A stretch of DNA of 64,000 nt. Origin: Kibdelosporangium philippinense (GTDB lineage Bacteria > Actinomycetota > Actinomycetes > Mycobacteriales > Pseudonocardiaceae). Under the pieces are notes generated by a model that worked only from the letters and a program-made list of their open reading frames with translations, did no database searches and had not been told where the DNA came from. Positions 18,214 to 26,713 of the stretch are shown in pieces. Within the stretch, counting starts at the first letter, position 1. The number at the start of each line of letters is the position of its first letter. The DNA lies in NCBI RefSeq assembly GCF_021390435.2, contig NZ_JAJVCN010000003.1:2220655-2284654 (forward strand), in the 5' to 3' direction. A program made the translations under genes and the position numbers.

Positions 18214-19796
18214 ACACCCTGGTAGGAACCGGATCGCTGATCCGGCTGGCACTTCGGCTCGACCGGGTCCGGCTGCCGATCTGGATCCTTGTCACGGTCG
18301 GACTCGTCCTGGCGACCGCGGGCTCGGTCGCCGAGCTCTATCCGGACGAGGCTTCGCGCGTCCAGGTGAAGGCCACGATCGGCAGCAACCCGGCGATGAC
18401 CGCGATCTATGGCACGGTCTACGACACTTCGATCGGCGCGGTCGTGATGTGGCGACTCGCGATCACTGGGGCGTTGCTGGTCACGTTGATGAGCATCATG
18501 ACCGTCAACCGGCACACCCGTCAGGACGAGGAAGCCGGGCGACTGGAACTGATCGGTGCGACTGCCGTTGGCAGGAACGCGCCGATGGTCGCGGCTTTGC
18601 TTGTCGCGACGGGCGCGAACGTCATCTCGGCGTTGCTGATCTCGGCTGGGCTGACCGGAATGGACCTGCCTGCGGACGGGTCTTTCCTGGCTGGCATGAC
18701 GTTCGGAGCAGTGGGAATCGCCTTCGCCGCCGTGGCAGCCGTGGCCGCGCAGCTGGCCGAGAATGCCCGGACCGTCACAGGGATCGCGGTTCTGGTTCTC
18801 GCGGTTGCGTTCGTGCTGCGGCTGATCGGTGATGCCGGTACGGCCACCTGGCTCAGCTGGCTCTCACCCATCGGATGGCTGCAGCAGGCTCATCCGTATG
18901 CCGAAAACCGTTGGTGGATCGTCGCTTTGCTCCTGGTCGTGGCCATTGTCCTTGTCGGCGTTGCCTTTGCGCTCGTTGGCAGGCGTGATCACGGTGCCGG
19001 TCTGGTCCGGCCACGGCCGGGCCCGCCGGACGCGAGCGCTTCGCTGAGTGGGCCGTTCGGCCTGGCGTGGCGGTTGCACCGGGGGTCGATCATCGGCTGG
19101 ATGGGCGGGTTCATCGTGCTGGGCCTGATGTTCGGCAGCATCGCCAACAGTGCGACGGACCTGGTGAAGGACAACCCGCAGGTCGCCAAGATCGTCGAGC
19201 AGATGGGCGGCAAGTCGGCGCTGATCGACGCCTTCATGACCGCGATCCTGGGGATCATCGCCCTGGTCGCTTCGGTGTACGCGGTCGCCGCGACTTTGCG
19301 GCTGCGTGCCGAGGAGACCACTGTGCGGGCGGAGCCTGTGCTCGCGACGGGTGTCAGCCGGATCCGATGGGCCTTGAGCCACTTGGTGTTCGCGGTTGTT
19401 GGGGCGACCGTGATGCTCATCGCCGCGGGGCTCGCGATGGGTCTTGCGTACGGGATCTCGGTCGACGACGTCAGCGGCCAGCTCGGCAATGTCCTTGAGG
19501 CAGCGCTGGTTCAGCTGCCCGCGACCTTGGTTGTCGCCGGGATCGCCATGGCGCTCTTCGGTTTGGCGCCACGGTACGTGATCGGGAGCTGGGCCGCGTT
19601 GACCGTGTTCTGGCTGATCGGCCAGCTCGGCCCGGCGCTGCAGTTGCCGCAGTGGCTGATGAACGTTTCGCCGTTCACGCACGTGCCGAAGCTGCTCAAC
19701 GACATCAGCGCGGCTCCGCTGATCTGGCTGTCGGTCGTGGCGGTAGCGCTGATGGCCGCTGGCCTCACCGGCTTCCGGCGTCGCGACATCGGATAG
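18210..19796 (+). CDS. ABC exporter permease (polyketide-antibiotic exporter type)
   Basis: 528 residues with about 12 membrane helices in two halves. It carries the family blocks RLPIWILVTVGLVLATAGSV, IMTVNRHTRQDEEAGRLELI, GWLQQAHPYAENRWW and AATLRLRAEETTVRAEPVLAT. These match the large single-chain permeases annotated as exporters of polyketide antibiotics in actinomycetes. It starts within the stop codon of the ATPase gene. The export direction follows from family; the substrate is unknown. Confidence 0.88.
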   Translation: MNTLVGTGSLIRLALRLDRVRLPIWILVTVGLVLATAGSVAELYPDEASRVQVKATIGSNPAMTAIYGTVYDTSIGAVVMWRLAITGALLVTLMSIMTVNRHTRQDEEAGRLELIGATAVGRNAPMVAALLVATGANVISALLISAGLTGMDLPADGSFLAGMTFGAVGIAFAAVAAVAAQLAENARTVTGIAVLVLAVAFVLRLIGDAGTATWLSWLSPIGWLQQAHPYAENRWWIVALLLVVAIVLVGVAFALVGRRDHGAGLVRPRPGPPDASASLSGPFGLAWRLHRGSIIGWMGGFIVLGLMFGSIANSATDLVKDNPQVAKIVEQMGGKSALIDAFMTAILGIIALVASVYAVAATLRLRAEETTVRAEPVLATGVSRIRWALSHLVFAVVGATVMLIAAGLAMGLAYGISVDDVSGQLGNVLEAALVQLPATLVVAGIAMALFGLAPRYVIGSWAALTVFWLIGQLGPALQLPQWLMNVSPFTHVPKLLNDISAAPLIWLSVVAVALMAAGLTGFRRRDIG

Positions 19797-19877
19797 TTGT
19801 GTGGGTCCGGGCGCACGGACCCGGACCCACCAGCACCCCACCACATGTTGCTCCACATCACCCGCCGTGCCAGGCGG

Positions 19878-19951
19878 TGTCCCCGCGAGGATTCGAACCT
19901 CGGGCCTCGGCGTTCGTAGCGCCGCGCTCTATCCAACTGAGCTACGAGGAC
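19878..19951 (-). tRNA. tRNA-Arg(ACG)
   Basis: 74 nt, acceptor GTCCTCG/CGGGGAC (one G-U pair), discriminator A, CCA not encoded. The anticodon stem is CGGCG/CGCCG with loop CTACGAA, giving ACG. A34 is the TadA substrate, and tadA lies at 2.4 kb. It sits 81 bp downstream of the ABC permease gene, on the opposite strand. Confidence 0.95.
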
Positions 19952-19960
19952 TAATGAAAA

Positions 19961-19993
19961 GAGCCGCCGGATCGGAATCCCGACCGGCGGCTC
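19961..19993 (-). terminator. intrinsic terminator
   Basis: GAGCCGCCGG (19961-19970) pairs with CCGGCGGCTC (19984-19993); the minus-strand transcript then reads TTTTCATT. It would end the short transcript carrying the 20-codon gene at 20009-20071 and insulates the tRNA-Arg gene. Confidence 0.8.
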
Positions 19994-20008
19994 TCGGACG
20001 CATTTATC

Positions 20009-20071
20009 TCAGCGCCGAGAGCCGTCCTGACCTGGTCGGAGGCTCATGTCCCTGTCGTCGGACCAGTTCAT
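20009..20071 (-). CDS. possible 20-residue microprotein
   Basis: A 20-codon frame (starts MNWSDDRDM, ends GSRR) with an almost ideal GGAAAGGAGG 7 nt before its ATG. It is followed 16 nt after its stop by a strong intrinsic terminator. Such a combination of Shine-Dalgarno site and terminator in an otherwise empty gap suggests a real translation unit or leader peptide. The peptide is charged, with an acidic N-terminal and a basic C-terminal half, and has no membrane segment. I know of no family it belongs to. Confidence 0.4.
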   Translation of the reverse strand: MNWSDDRDMSLRPGQDGSRR

Positions 20072-20249
20072 TTCACGTCCTCCTTTCCGGTGTTGACGTG
20101 AATAACTATGACCGATTCACCCTGGCCCGGTCCACCGATTATTCGGCCGGTGGAGGTCTGGACCAGCCGGTCCGGCGGCAGTAGCCTCTGTAACAGCTGA
20201 AAACGTATTCATCCCATGTTTCCGGGCAATGAGGCCATCGGGGAGAGCC

Positions 20250-21471
20250 ATGAGGACGAAGCTGTTACTGGCCATCAGCTGCGCCGCGCTGTTAGCGGCC
20301 TCCTGCGGTGCGCCCGAGCAGAAACAGCCCCACACAGCAGCAACAGCAGCAGACCGGCGCGGCCGAACCGGTCACCAAGCCGACCCAGCCGGTCAAGCTG
20401 ACGATCGCGGACGTGGCAGGCAACCTGCAGCTGACCCAGAAAGCCATCGAGAAGTTCCGTGACGACCACAAAGACCTGGTCAGCAGCATCGAGTTCACCC
20501 GGTCGACGGCACCGGAACTGCCCGGCAAGATCGACGCGCAGCAGAAAGCGGGCCGTGTCGAGATCGACCTGGTGCTCACCGGCACCGACGCGCTGGCGGC
20601 TGGCGCGTCGAAAGGCCTGTGGGAGAAGGTCGCCGACAACGCGAAACCAGTACTCGGCAACTTCGAGGCAACCCTGCGAGAACCGGCCCAGCGGATGCAG
20701 AAACTGGCCGAGGGCAACGGAATCATCGTGGTCTACTACCCATCCGGCCCGCTGATCGAGTACAACCCGGCGAAGGTGCCCAACGCACCGAAGACAGCGC
20801 AGGAGCTGCTGGACTGGGCCAAGGCTCATCCCAACAAGCTGATGTACGCCCGTCCAGCGAACTCCGGACCTGGTCGTACATTCCTCATGGGACTGTCCTA
20901 TTTGCTCGGCGACAGCAACCCCAAGGACCCCGCTGCTGGCTGGGACAAGACCTGGAAGTACCTGTCTGACCTGGGCCGATACGTCGAGTACTACCCCTCG
21001 GGCACGTCCGCGGTGATGAAGGAACTCGCCCAGGGCACGCGGGACATCGTCGTCTCGACGACTGGCTGGGACATAAACCCGCGAGCCCTCGGCCAGGTGC
21101 CCAAGGAGATGAAGACCGCTGCGTTGCAAGGCTTCCACTGGGTCGCCGACGCACAGTACATGGTCGTCCCCAAGGGCGTGTCGGCCGAGAAACGGTACGT
21201 GCTCTACGAGCTGATGAAATACATGCTCACCAAACAAGCCCAGGCCCAGACGTATGACCAGGGCTACTTCTACCCAGGTCCCGCGGTCAAGGACGTGCCC
21301 CTGTCGATGGCACCCGCGGACTCGCAGAAGGCTCTGCTGAAGTTCGGCCGTCCGGAGTACGAGGCGTTGATCTCGGGCAATCCGATCGAAACCCCGTTGG
21401 ACGCCTCCGCCATGGTCACGGCATTCGAGCGCTGGGATCGTGAGATCGGCGGAAGCAAGGTGAAGAAGTAG
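20250..21471 (+). pseudogene. ABC transporter substrate-binding lipoprotein, frameshifted near the N-terminus
   Basis: From an ATG at 20250 (GGGGAG just upstream) the frame encodes a lipoprotein signal peptide, MRTKLLLAISCAALLAASCG, with lipobox LAASC. About ten codons later, at 20320-20335, the frame must shift by one base to continue into QQQQQQTGAAEPVTKPTQPV and a roughly 370-residue solute-binding domain. That domain resembles the polyamine/iron-type binding proteins of the Pot/Fbp class. Homopolymer runs (AAA, CCCC) occur at the break, so a sequencing error is possible. Downstream ATPase and permease genes are intact and tightly linked, which argues that the system once worked or still does. 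An internal GTG at 20308 would give a protein without signal peptide. Confidence 0.7.
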
Positions 21472-22487
21472 TGCCGTCGCTCGGGAAACTCTCGTTGGCT
21501 GGGGTCAGCCGTTCCTTCGGATCTGTGGCTGCTGTGGACGGCCTGAGCCTGACGATCAGCGGAGGCGAGTTCATCGCCCTGCTCGGCCCGTCCGGCTGTG
21601 GCAAGTCGACCGCGTTGAACTGTCTGGCCGGGCTACTTCCGTTGACAGCGGGCCAGATCACCTTGGACGGCCGGCGCGTCGACACCCAGCCTGCGGAGAA
21701 ACGCGGCTTCGGCATGGTGTTCCAGAACTATGCGCTGTTCCCGCACCTGTCGGTATCGCGGAATGTGGCGTTCGGCCTTCGTATGCGCGGGGTTGGCCGG
21801 GAGGAGATCCGCTCTCGCGTGCTGGAAGCGTTGGAACTGGTCCATTTGGAGCACTTGGCGAACTCCCATCCCGGGCAGCTGTCCGGCGGCCAGCAGCAAC
21901 GCGTCGCCATCGCGCGGGCCATTGTGCTTCGGCCGCCGTTGATCCTGATGGACGAGCCTTTGTCCAATTTGGACGCGAAGCTGCGGCTGGAGATGCGGAC
22001 CGAGATCAAGCGGCTACACCAGGAGCTTGGGCTGACGACGATCTACGTGACGCATGACCAAGAGGAAGCGCTGTCACTGGCCGACCAGGTCGTGTTGATG
22101 AAGGACGGAAGGGTCCAGCAGGTAGGGACACCGGAGGAGCTGTACGCGAGGCCGGTCACGCCGTTCGTGGCTGATTTCATGGGGTTCCGTAACCGGATTC
22201 CTGGTAGGGGTTCGTTCACGTTCGCCGATGCCACGTGGTCCAGTTGCATGCAGGTTGATGGGGCTTCGGTGGCCATGTGCCGTCCCGAGGATCTGCGGGT
22301 CGGGGTGGCGCAGAACGCCATTGAGGTGACGGTCGAGGTGGTGGAGTACCACGGGCGGCAGTTCTTGTTGGAGGTCCGCACGGAGTCCGGGCTCGCGCTG
22401 CACGCGGTGTCAGAGGAAGCCCTGGCACCTGGCGACAAGGTGAAAGTAGGGGTCACACCCGACCGGCTCTTGGTGTTCGGGTCATGA
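21471..22487 (+). CDS. ABC importer ATP-binding protein (Pot/Ugp type)
   Basis: 338 residues. Walker A GPSGCGKST, Q-loop VFQNYALFPHLSV, signature LSGGQQQRVAIARA, Walker B LILMDEPLSNLDAKLR and switch VTHDQEEAL are all canonical. The C-terminal OB-like (TOBE) domain covers about 240-338. The GTG start overlaps the stop of the binding-protein gene by 1 bp, indicating coupling. It energises the two permeases downstream. The type is that of spermidine/putrescine or ferric iron/thiamine importers. Confidence 0.93.
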   Translation: MPSLGKLSLAGVSRSFGSVAAVDGLSLTISGGEFIALLGPSGCGKSTALNCLAGLLPLTAGQITLDGRRVDTQPAEKRGFGMVFQNYALFPHLSVSRNVAFGLRMRGVGREEIRSRVLEALELVHLEHLANSHPGQLSGGQQQRVAIARAIVLRPPLILMDEPLSNLDAKLRLEMRTEIKRLHQELGLTTIYVTHDQEEALSLADQVVLMKDGRVQQVGTPEELYARPVTPFVADFMGFRNRIPGRGSFTFADATWSSCMQVDGASVAMCRPEDLRVGVAQNAIEVTVEVVEYHGRQFLLEVRTESGLALHAVSEEALAPGDKVKVGVTPDRLLVFGS

Positions 22488-22542
22488 AGGTCATGACGGT
22501 GAGGCCCTCCATGAGGCGCAGCCTTTTGGCGGTGGTCGTGCC

Positions 22543-23427
22543 ATGACCACCGTCGCCCTTCGACTCCGCCTTGCCGAGCGTGGCGTGAGCCTTCGCCTCT
22601 TCTTACTCGCGCCCGCGGTCATCGTCGTCCTCGTCCTCTTCATCTACCCCTTTATCTTCGGCATTCAGCTTTCCCTTTCACCGCAACGGTTCAACAACCC
22701 GCTCGACAACTACCGGGCCTTCTTCTCCGATCCCTACTACTTCAGCAGCCTCGCCAACACCCTCACGATCGCGGTCCCGGCAACCTTCGTGAACGTCTTC
22801 GCCGCGGTTCCGATCGCGATACGGATGCGCCGAGCATTCCGCGGCCGACGCCTCCTGGCCGCTGCGTTGGTCGTGCCGGTCAGCCTGGGCACCGTCTTCC
22901 TCGCCGATGGGATGCTGAACGTGCTGGGCCCGGCCGGATGGTTGAACAAGGCCTTGCTCGGGATCGGCTTGATCGACGACCCCGTCCGGCTGACCAACAA
23001 CTGGTGGGGCGTGTTCCTTTCCCTTGTGGTCAGCGGTTTTCCGTTCGCCTTCCTGCTGATGCTGGCATACGCCTCGGGCATCGACCCGTCCCTGGAATCG
23101 GCCGCAGCCACGCTCGGAGCCTCACGCGGGCAAAGGTTCCGCTATGTGATCTTCCCGCTGTTGTTGCCAGGCGCGGCCGTCACACTCTGCCTGAACTTCG
23201 TGATGGCCTTCTCGGTGTTCCCGTCGGCGGTCCTGTTGGGCGATCCGTCGGGCTCGTCACGTGTGCTCGCGCTGATCGCCTACCAAGAAGCACAGGAACG
23301 GCTCGACCCATCGATGGGATCGGCCGTCGCGATGTTGCTTGCCGCAGCACAGCTCGTGTTCGTCGTACTCGTGCTCGGGGCGCGTTCGTTGCTGTATCGC
23401 GGCCCAGCGTCCGGGGGTAAGGGATGA
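22543..23427 (+). CDS. ABC importer permease 1
   Basis: 294 residues with about six membrane helices. The cytoplasmic coupling (EAA) loop reads ESAAATLGASRGQRFRYVIF before LPLLLPGA, standard for binding-protein-dependent permeases. It belongs with the PotB/UgpA-like partner class. 55 bp after the ATPase gene and overlapping the next permease by 4 bp (ATGA). Confidence 0.92.
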   Translation: MTTVALRLRLAERGVSLRLFLLAPAVIVVLVLFIYPFIFGIQLSLSPQRFNNPLDNYRAFFSDPYYFSSLANTLTIAVPATFVNVFAAVPIAIRMRRAFRGRRLLAAALVVPVSLGTVFLADGMLNVLGPAGWLNKALLGIGLIDDPVRLTNNWWGVFLSLVVSGFPFAFLLMLAYASGIDPSLESAAATLGASRGQRFRYVIFPLLLPGAAVTLCLNFVMAFSVFPSAVLLGDPSGSSRVLALIAYQEAQERLDPSMGSAVAMLLAAAQLVFVVLVLGARSLLYRGPASGGKG

Positions 23428-24248
23428 AACTGTCTCCCAGTGCGTGGCTCACATGGTTCGGGGTCGCGGTGTTTCTCGTGTTCGTGGCGGCGCTCATCGT
23501 CGCGGTGTTTGTCAGCTCGTTCGGCACGGTGTGGCTCGGTACGTGGTTGCCGGACGGGTTCACGTTTCGGTGGTGGGGTCAGACGTGGACGGAATTCGGG
23601 CTCGGCGGCACTCTGCTGGTGACCATGGAGGTCGCCCTGCTGGTCGTGCTGTTCTCGGTGCTGCTCGGGGCACCGGCAGCGTACGTCCTGGCACGGCTGG
23701 ACTTTCCCGGGAAGAAGCTGGTCAGCCTGCTGCTGTTGCTTCCACTGCTCGTTCCGCCGATCACCTACGGCATCCCGTTGGCGACATTGCTGTACGAGTG
23801 GGGTCTCGGCGGGAACATGACCGGGGTCGTACTGGCGAACTTGGTGCCGTCACTGCCTTTCGTGGTGCTGACCATGACCCCGTTCGTCGAACAAGTCGAC
23901 CGTCGGGTCGAGGATGCCGCTCGGACTTTGGGCGCGGGTACGCCGAGGATCATGGTCAGCGTGCTGGGACCGTTGTTGCTGCCTGGGATTCTGGCTGGTG
24001 CTGTGATGGTTCTTGTTCGGACCGTCGGCATGTTCGAGCTGACGTTCCTGACCGCGGGCGCCGACAGCGAGACACTGGTCGTCGCCCTGTACGCGGCCAA
24101 GAACGGGGCGGGGATCCGAGCCGATCAGACCGTGGACGCGATTGCCGTCGTATACATGCTTTCCACGGTGTTGCTGCTGCTCATCGCCCTCAAGTTCGTC
24201 AATCCGACGCAGCTCGTGACACGGGTGAAGGAGGCGCCGCGCGGTTAG
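23424..24248 (+). CDS. ABC importer permease 2
   Basis: 274 residues, six helices, PotC/UgpE-like. The EAA loop reads VEDAARTLGAGTPRIMVSVL followed by GPLLLPGI. The start overlaps the stop of permease 1. Its last 50 bp overlap the convergent acetyltransferase gene on the other strand. Confidence 0.92.
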   Translation: MKLSPSAWLTWFGVAVFLVFVAALIVAVFVSSFGTVWLGTWLPDGFTFRWWGQTWTEFGLGGTLLVTMEVALLVVLFSVLLGAPAAYVLARLDFPGKKLVSLLLLLPLLVPPITYGIPLATLLYEWGLGGNMTGVVLANLVPSLPFVVLTMTPFVEQVDRRVEDAARTLGAGTPRIMVSVLGPLLLPGILAGAVMVLVRTVGMFELTFLTAGADSETLVVALYAAKNGAGIRADQTVDAIAVVYMLSTVLLLLIALKFVNPTQLVTRVKEAPRG

Positions 24249-24783
24249 CCCCTGGCCACGGTTCCAGCTTCGCGCCATCGGCCTGTGGCTTCTCGACATT
24301 GTCCTCGACCTGGAAGACCGTCATGCCACGGGCCTGGTAGTTGTGCAGTGCCTGGGTGCTGTCCAAGGTGTTGGTGTGCAACCAAACCCTGGTCGTACCC
24401 GGCACTTCCCACGCGCGCCGCAACACTTCGGTCAGCAGGTGTCCGCCGAGGCCACGGCCGATGAACGACGGCACGAGCCCGAAGTTCTCGATCTCCACAT
24501 CGCCGTCCCGGCGGACGAGTTCGGCGTAACCGGCTGGCGTGCCACGAACCCACGCCACCCAGGTCTCGTGGCCAGGCTCGGTGAGCCAGTCCATCCACTG
24601 CTGCCAGTCCCAGCCCAGCCGGAACGCCCAGTACCAATCGCTGCCTACGGCCGTGTACAGGTAGCGGTTGAACTCGGGTGACGGCTCCGCCGAGCGCACG
24701 AGTTGGACGTCGATGTCCGGTTTCTTCGCGGGTTTCAGCTGGTCGGGACTGGTCTGCTGGAGGTAGTACCTGGTTGCGAGCAC
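24199..24783 (-). CDS. GNAT family N-acetyltransferase
   Basis: 194 residues. The acetyl-CoA binding motif is visible as VPSFIGRGLGGHLLTEVL (R/QxxGxG/A pattern) after the beta-4 strand ENFGLV; the preceding strand ETWVAWVRGTPAGYAELVRR is also typical of the fold. The tail beyond about 165 is Pro/Ala-rich and lies over the permease end. Start is a GTG at 24783. The acceptor substrate is unknown. Convergent and overlapping with the ABC operon. Confidence 0.85.
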   Translation of the reverse strand: MLATRYYLQQTSPDQLKPAKKPDIDVQLVRSAEPSPEFNRYLYTAVGSDWYWAFRLGWDWQQWMDWLTEPGHETWVAWVRGTPAGYAELVRRDGDVEIENFGLVPSFIGRGLGGHLLTEVLRRAWEVPGTTRVWLHTNTLDSTQALHNYQARGMTVFQVEDNVEKPQADGAKLEPWPGANRAAPPSPVSRAASD

Positions 24784-24864
24784 ACCCCCAGTCCATCACG
24801 TACGCAGCCGATCTACGTAGTTTTCGCCGACGCGGCCCCTGCCCGTGCCGCGACATCGTCTTAG

Positions 24865-25341
24865 GCAGTCGCCGCCCTGATCGCCACCGCCGGTTTCCTT
24901 GGCACGGTCGCCCCAGCGCAAGCCGCCACCCCAGCTTCCCTGACGTGCCAAGGACAAGGCGTCGACGGAGGCGCCAAGATCCGGTACAAGACCGAACGTC
25001 TGATCAACGCACCGATGCACAAGATCTGGAAGCTGCAGACCGACGTGGCGAACTGGCCGTCGTGGCAGCCGCCGGTCACGAGCGCGAAGCGCCTCGACCA
25101 CGGTCCTTTCCGCAAGAACTCCCAGTTCCGGTGGACCACGCCGGTCCCAGAGACCGAGGTGACGCCAGCGACCACGCTGGTGATCACGTCCACCGTCGAG
25201 CAAATCCGAAACAGCAGGTGCATCCGCTGGACCGGGCCTGCCATCGGGGATGGGCTGACCATCGACCGTGGCGTGCATGTCTGGACGTTCACCAAGGTCA
25301 AGGGCGGTGTGCTGGTGCCACGGCCTGCTAAAAGCTCGTGA
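24865..25341 (+). pseudogene. SRPBCC (START-like) domain protein, truncated at both ends
   Basis: An open stretch encodes an export-signal-like core (LIATAGFLGTVAPAQAATPA) then KIRYKTERLINAPMHKIWKLQTDVANWPSWQP, the start of a polyketide-cyclase/dehydrase (SRPBCC) fold. No start codon lies before the signal core because an in-frame TAG sits at 24862. At the other end the frame stops soon after GVHVWTFTKVKGGVL, about 40 residues short of a full domain, right at a terminator. An ATG at 25015 could start a 108-residue fragment, but this lies inside the domain. I read it as a gene remnant. Confidence 0.6.
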
Positions 25342-25380
25342 GTGGTTAGCCGTGTTAGAACAGGGCTAACCACTCACGAG
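25335..25380. terminator. bidirectional intrinsic terminator
   Basis: A perfect 17-bp inverted repeat, CTCGTGAGTGGTTAGCC at 25335-25351 and its complement at 25364-25380. T-rich stretches lie on both sides (TTTTCT to the right on the plus strand, CTTTTAG on the minus strand). It separates the SRPBCC remnant from the convergent M28 peptidase gene. Confidence 0.9.
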
Positions 25381-25386
25381 GGTTTT

Positions 25387-26316
25387 CTAGGCTCCGGCCA
25401 GGGTGTACACCGCGTGCGCGATGACGTCGGTGTGCCGGTCGAGCGAGGTTGCGTTGATGTTGCTGGTCGTGTCGCAGGCCTGGTGGTAGCACCGGTCGAA
25501 CGCGACATTGGCCGAGCCGCCCCACTTCTGGGCTTGTGCGGCGGTCTTGCGGCCTTCGGCACCGCTGAACGTGCCACCGACCGGGATGCCAGCGCGGGCG
25601 AAGGCGGCGTGGTCGGAGCGGCCGCCGACGCTGGTCAGCTCGGTCTGCACGCCCTTGGCCGAGAAGCCCTGCTCAAGCAGGTCCTCGATCGCCTGCGAAC
25701 CGCTTGGCTGGCCGGAGGCCGAGTAGACGAAGTACGCCGGGTTCGGCGAGCCGATCATGTCGAAGTTGACGTAGGCCTTGATCAGGCCGCGCTCTGCCGA
25801 GGTCAGGCTGTTGACGTACGCGGTCGAGCCGATCAGGCCGAGTTCCTCAGCACCCCACCAGCCGAAACGCAGCCGCTTGGTCGGCCGGACGTTCTGGCGT
25901 GACACGGTCAGCGCGACTTCGAGCAGACCGGCGGAGCCGGAGCCGTTGTCGTTGATGCCGGGGCCACGGCTGACGCTGTCGAGGTGACCGCCGGACATGA
26001 TCACGTTGTTGGCGTCGCCGTGCGGCCACTCGGCGATCAGGTTGTAGCCGGTCGCGCCGCTCGCGGTGAACTGGTGGATCCTTGTCTGGTACCCGGCCGC
26101 GTCCAACTTGGACTTCACGTAGTCCAGCGATGCCCGGTAGCCGGGACGGCCGTGCGCCCGGTTGCCGCCGTTGGCGGTCGCGATTCGTTGCAGCTCAGTC
26201 AAATGTGCCTGGACCGCGGCGACGGGGATGTCCGGTGGCGCCACCACTGCCTGTGCCGGGGTGACGGTTCCGACAGTTGTCCCGACGACGAGAAGCATGG
26301 CCGCGAGGAGCTTCAT
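25387..26316 (-). CDS. secreted M28 family aminopeptidase
   Basis: 309 residues. Signal peptide at 1-23 (MKLLAAMLLVVGTTVGTVTPAQA). The co-catalytic dizinc site is complete: His in SGGHLDSVS, bridging Asp in PGINDNGSG, catalytic and ligand Glu pair in WWGAEELG, Asp in VNFDMIGSP, and His in CYHQACDT. It resembles the Streptomyces griseus aminopeptidase, which removes N-terminal residues, preferring Leu. The ATG at 26316 has AGGAGG 5 nt upstream. Acts outside the cell, probably in nutrient peptide turnover. Confidence 0.92.
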   Translation of the reverse strand: MKLLAAMLLVVGTTVGTVTPAQAVVAPPDIPVAAVQAHLTELQRIATANGGNRAHGRPGYRASLDYVKSKLDAAGYQTRIHQFTASGATGYNLIAEWPHGDANNVIMSGGHLDSVSRGPGINDNGSGSAGLLEVALTVSRQNVRPTKRLRFGWWGAEELGLIGSTAYVNSLTSAERGLIKAYVNFDMIGSPNPAYFVYSASGQPSGSQAIEDLLEQGFSAKGVQTELTSVGGRSDHAAFARAGIPVGGTFSGAEGRKTAAQAQKWGGSANVAFDRCYHQACDTTSNINATSLDRHTDVIAHAVYTLAGA

Positions 26317-26405
26317 GGGTTCCTCCTGAATATGCCGTTTGCAGGGAAAGGGACGGCATGTCTTATTCAGGGCCATGCATGAGTCCGGCGGTACCCGCCG
26401 GAAGT

Positions 26406-26477
26406 TGGTCGCGCACCCAGGTGTCGAACCTGGCGTCCCGCAGTTATGAGCTCCAGGTGGTCGCCGGACCGTGCGCG
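26406..26477 (-). tRNA. atypical tRNA, anticodon CAT (Met/Ile2-like)
   Basis: 72 nt with an encoded CCA. The acceptor CGCGCAC/GTGCGCG is perfect, discriminator A. The T arm is CCAGG TTCGACA CCTGG and the anticodon loop CTCATAA gives CAT. The D arm is minimal: GGTC and GACC around a 4-nt loop, with no GG pair, and positions 8-9 are GG instead of UA. The anticodon stem has one G-G mismatch. This may be a specialised or degenerate tRNA; the strong acceptor stem and encoded CCA argue against a decayed copy. Confidence 0.55.
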
Positions 26478-26491
26478 CTGGTCAAACCGCG

Positions 26492-26563
26492 CTCCCGCAC
26501 CAGGGTTCGAACCTGGCCTTACCGATTAACAGTCGGTCGTGCTGCCACTGACACCATGCGGGA
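26492..26563 (-). tRNA. tRNA-Asn(GTT)
   Basis: 72 nt. Acceptor TCCCGCA/TGCGGGA, discriminator G, D arm GTGT CAGTGGCA GCAC. The anticodon stem ACCGA/TCGGT encloses loop CTGTTAA, giving GTT. The variable loop is only 4 nt and the T arm is CCAGG TTCGAAC CCTGG. CCA is not encoded. It lies 14 bp upstream of the CAT tRNA, with an identical T stem, so the two probably form one transcript. Confidence 0.8.
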
Positions 26564-26575
26564 AAGAAACAAAAA

Positions 26576-26603
26576 AGCCGCCCATCGCAAGCGACAGGCG
26601 GCT
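26576..26603 (-). terminator. intrinsic terminator upstream of the tRNA pair
   Basis: AGCCGCC (26576-26582) pairs with GGCGGCT (26597-26603), followed on the minus strand by six Ts. It would stop leftward transcription coming from the DnaA-box region before it enters the two tRNA genes. Confidence 0.75.
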
Positions 26604-26713
26604 CCCTCGGCCATGGACGTTTCAAACCGTCACGGCGGGGAACCACCACTCTGCATGCGATTGCGCTTCGTCATGGGAGAAGCGTCGCATGCCGGTCAAC
26701 GGGGTTTTTCACC

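Noticed and set aside
16723..18252. Very long minus-strand frame covering the ABC ATPase
   Set aside because: Only its last 169 codons (GbsR-type regulator) are coding; the rest is antisense to the ATPase with Walker motifs on the plus strand.
26623..26691. 22-codon minus-strand frame between the DnaA boxes and the tRNA terminator
   Set aside because: No Shine-Dalgarno site and no homologue known to me; kept out of the features although a terminator follows it.
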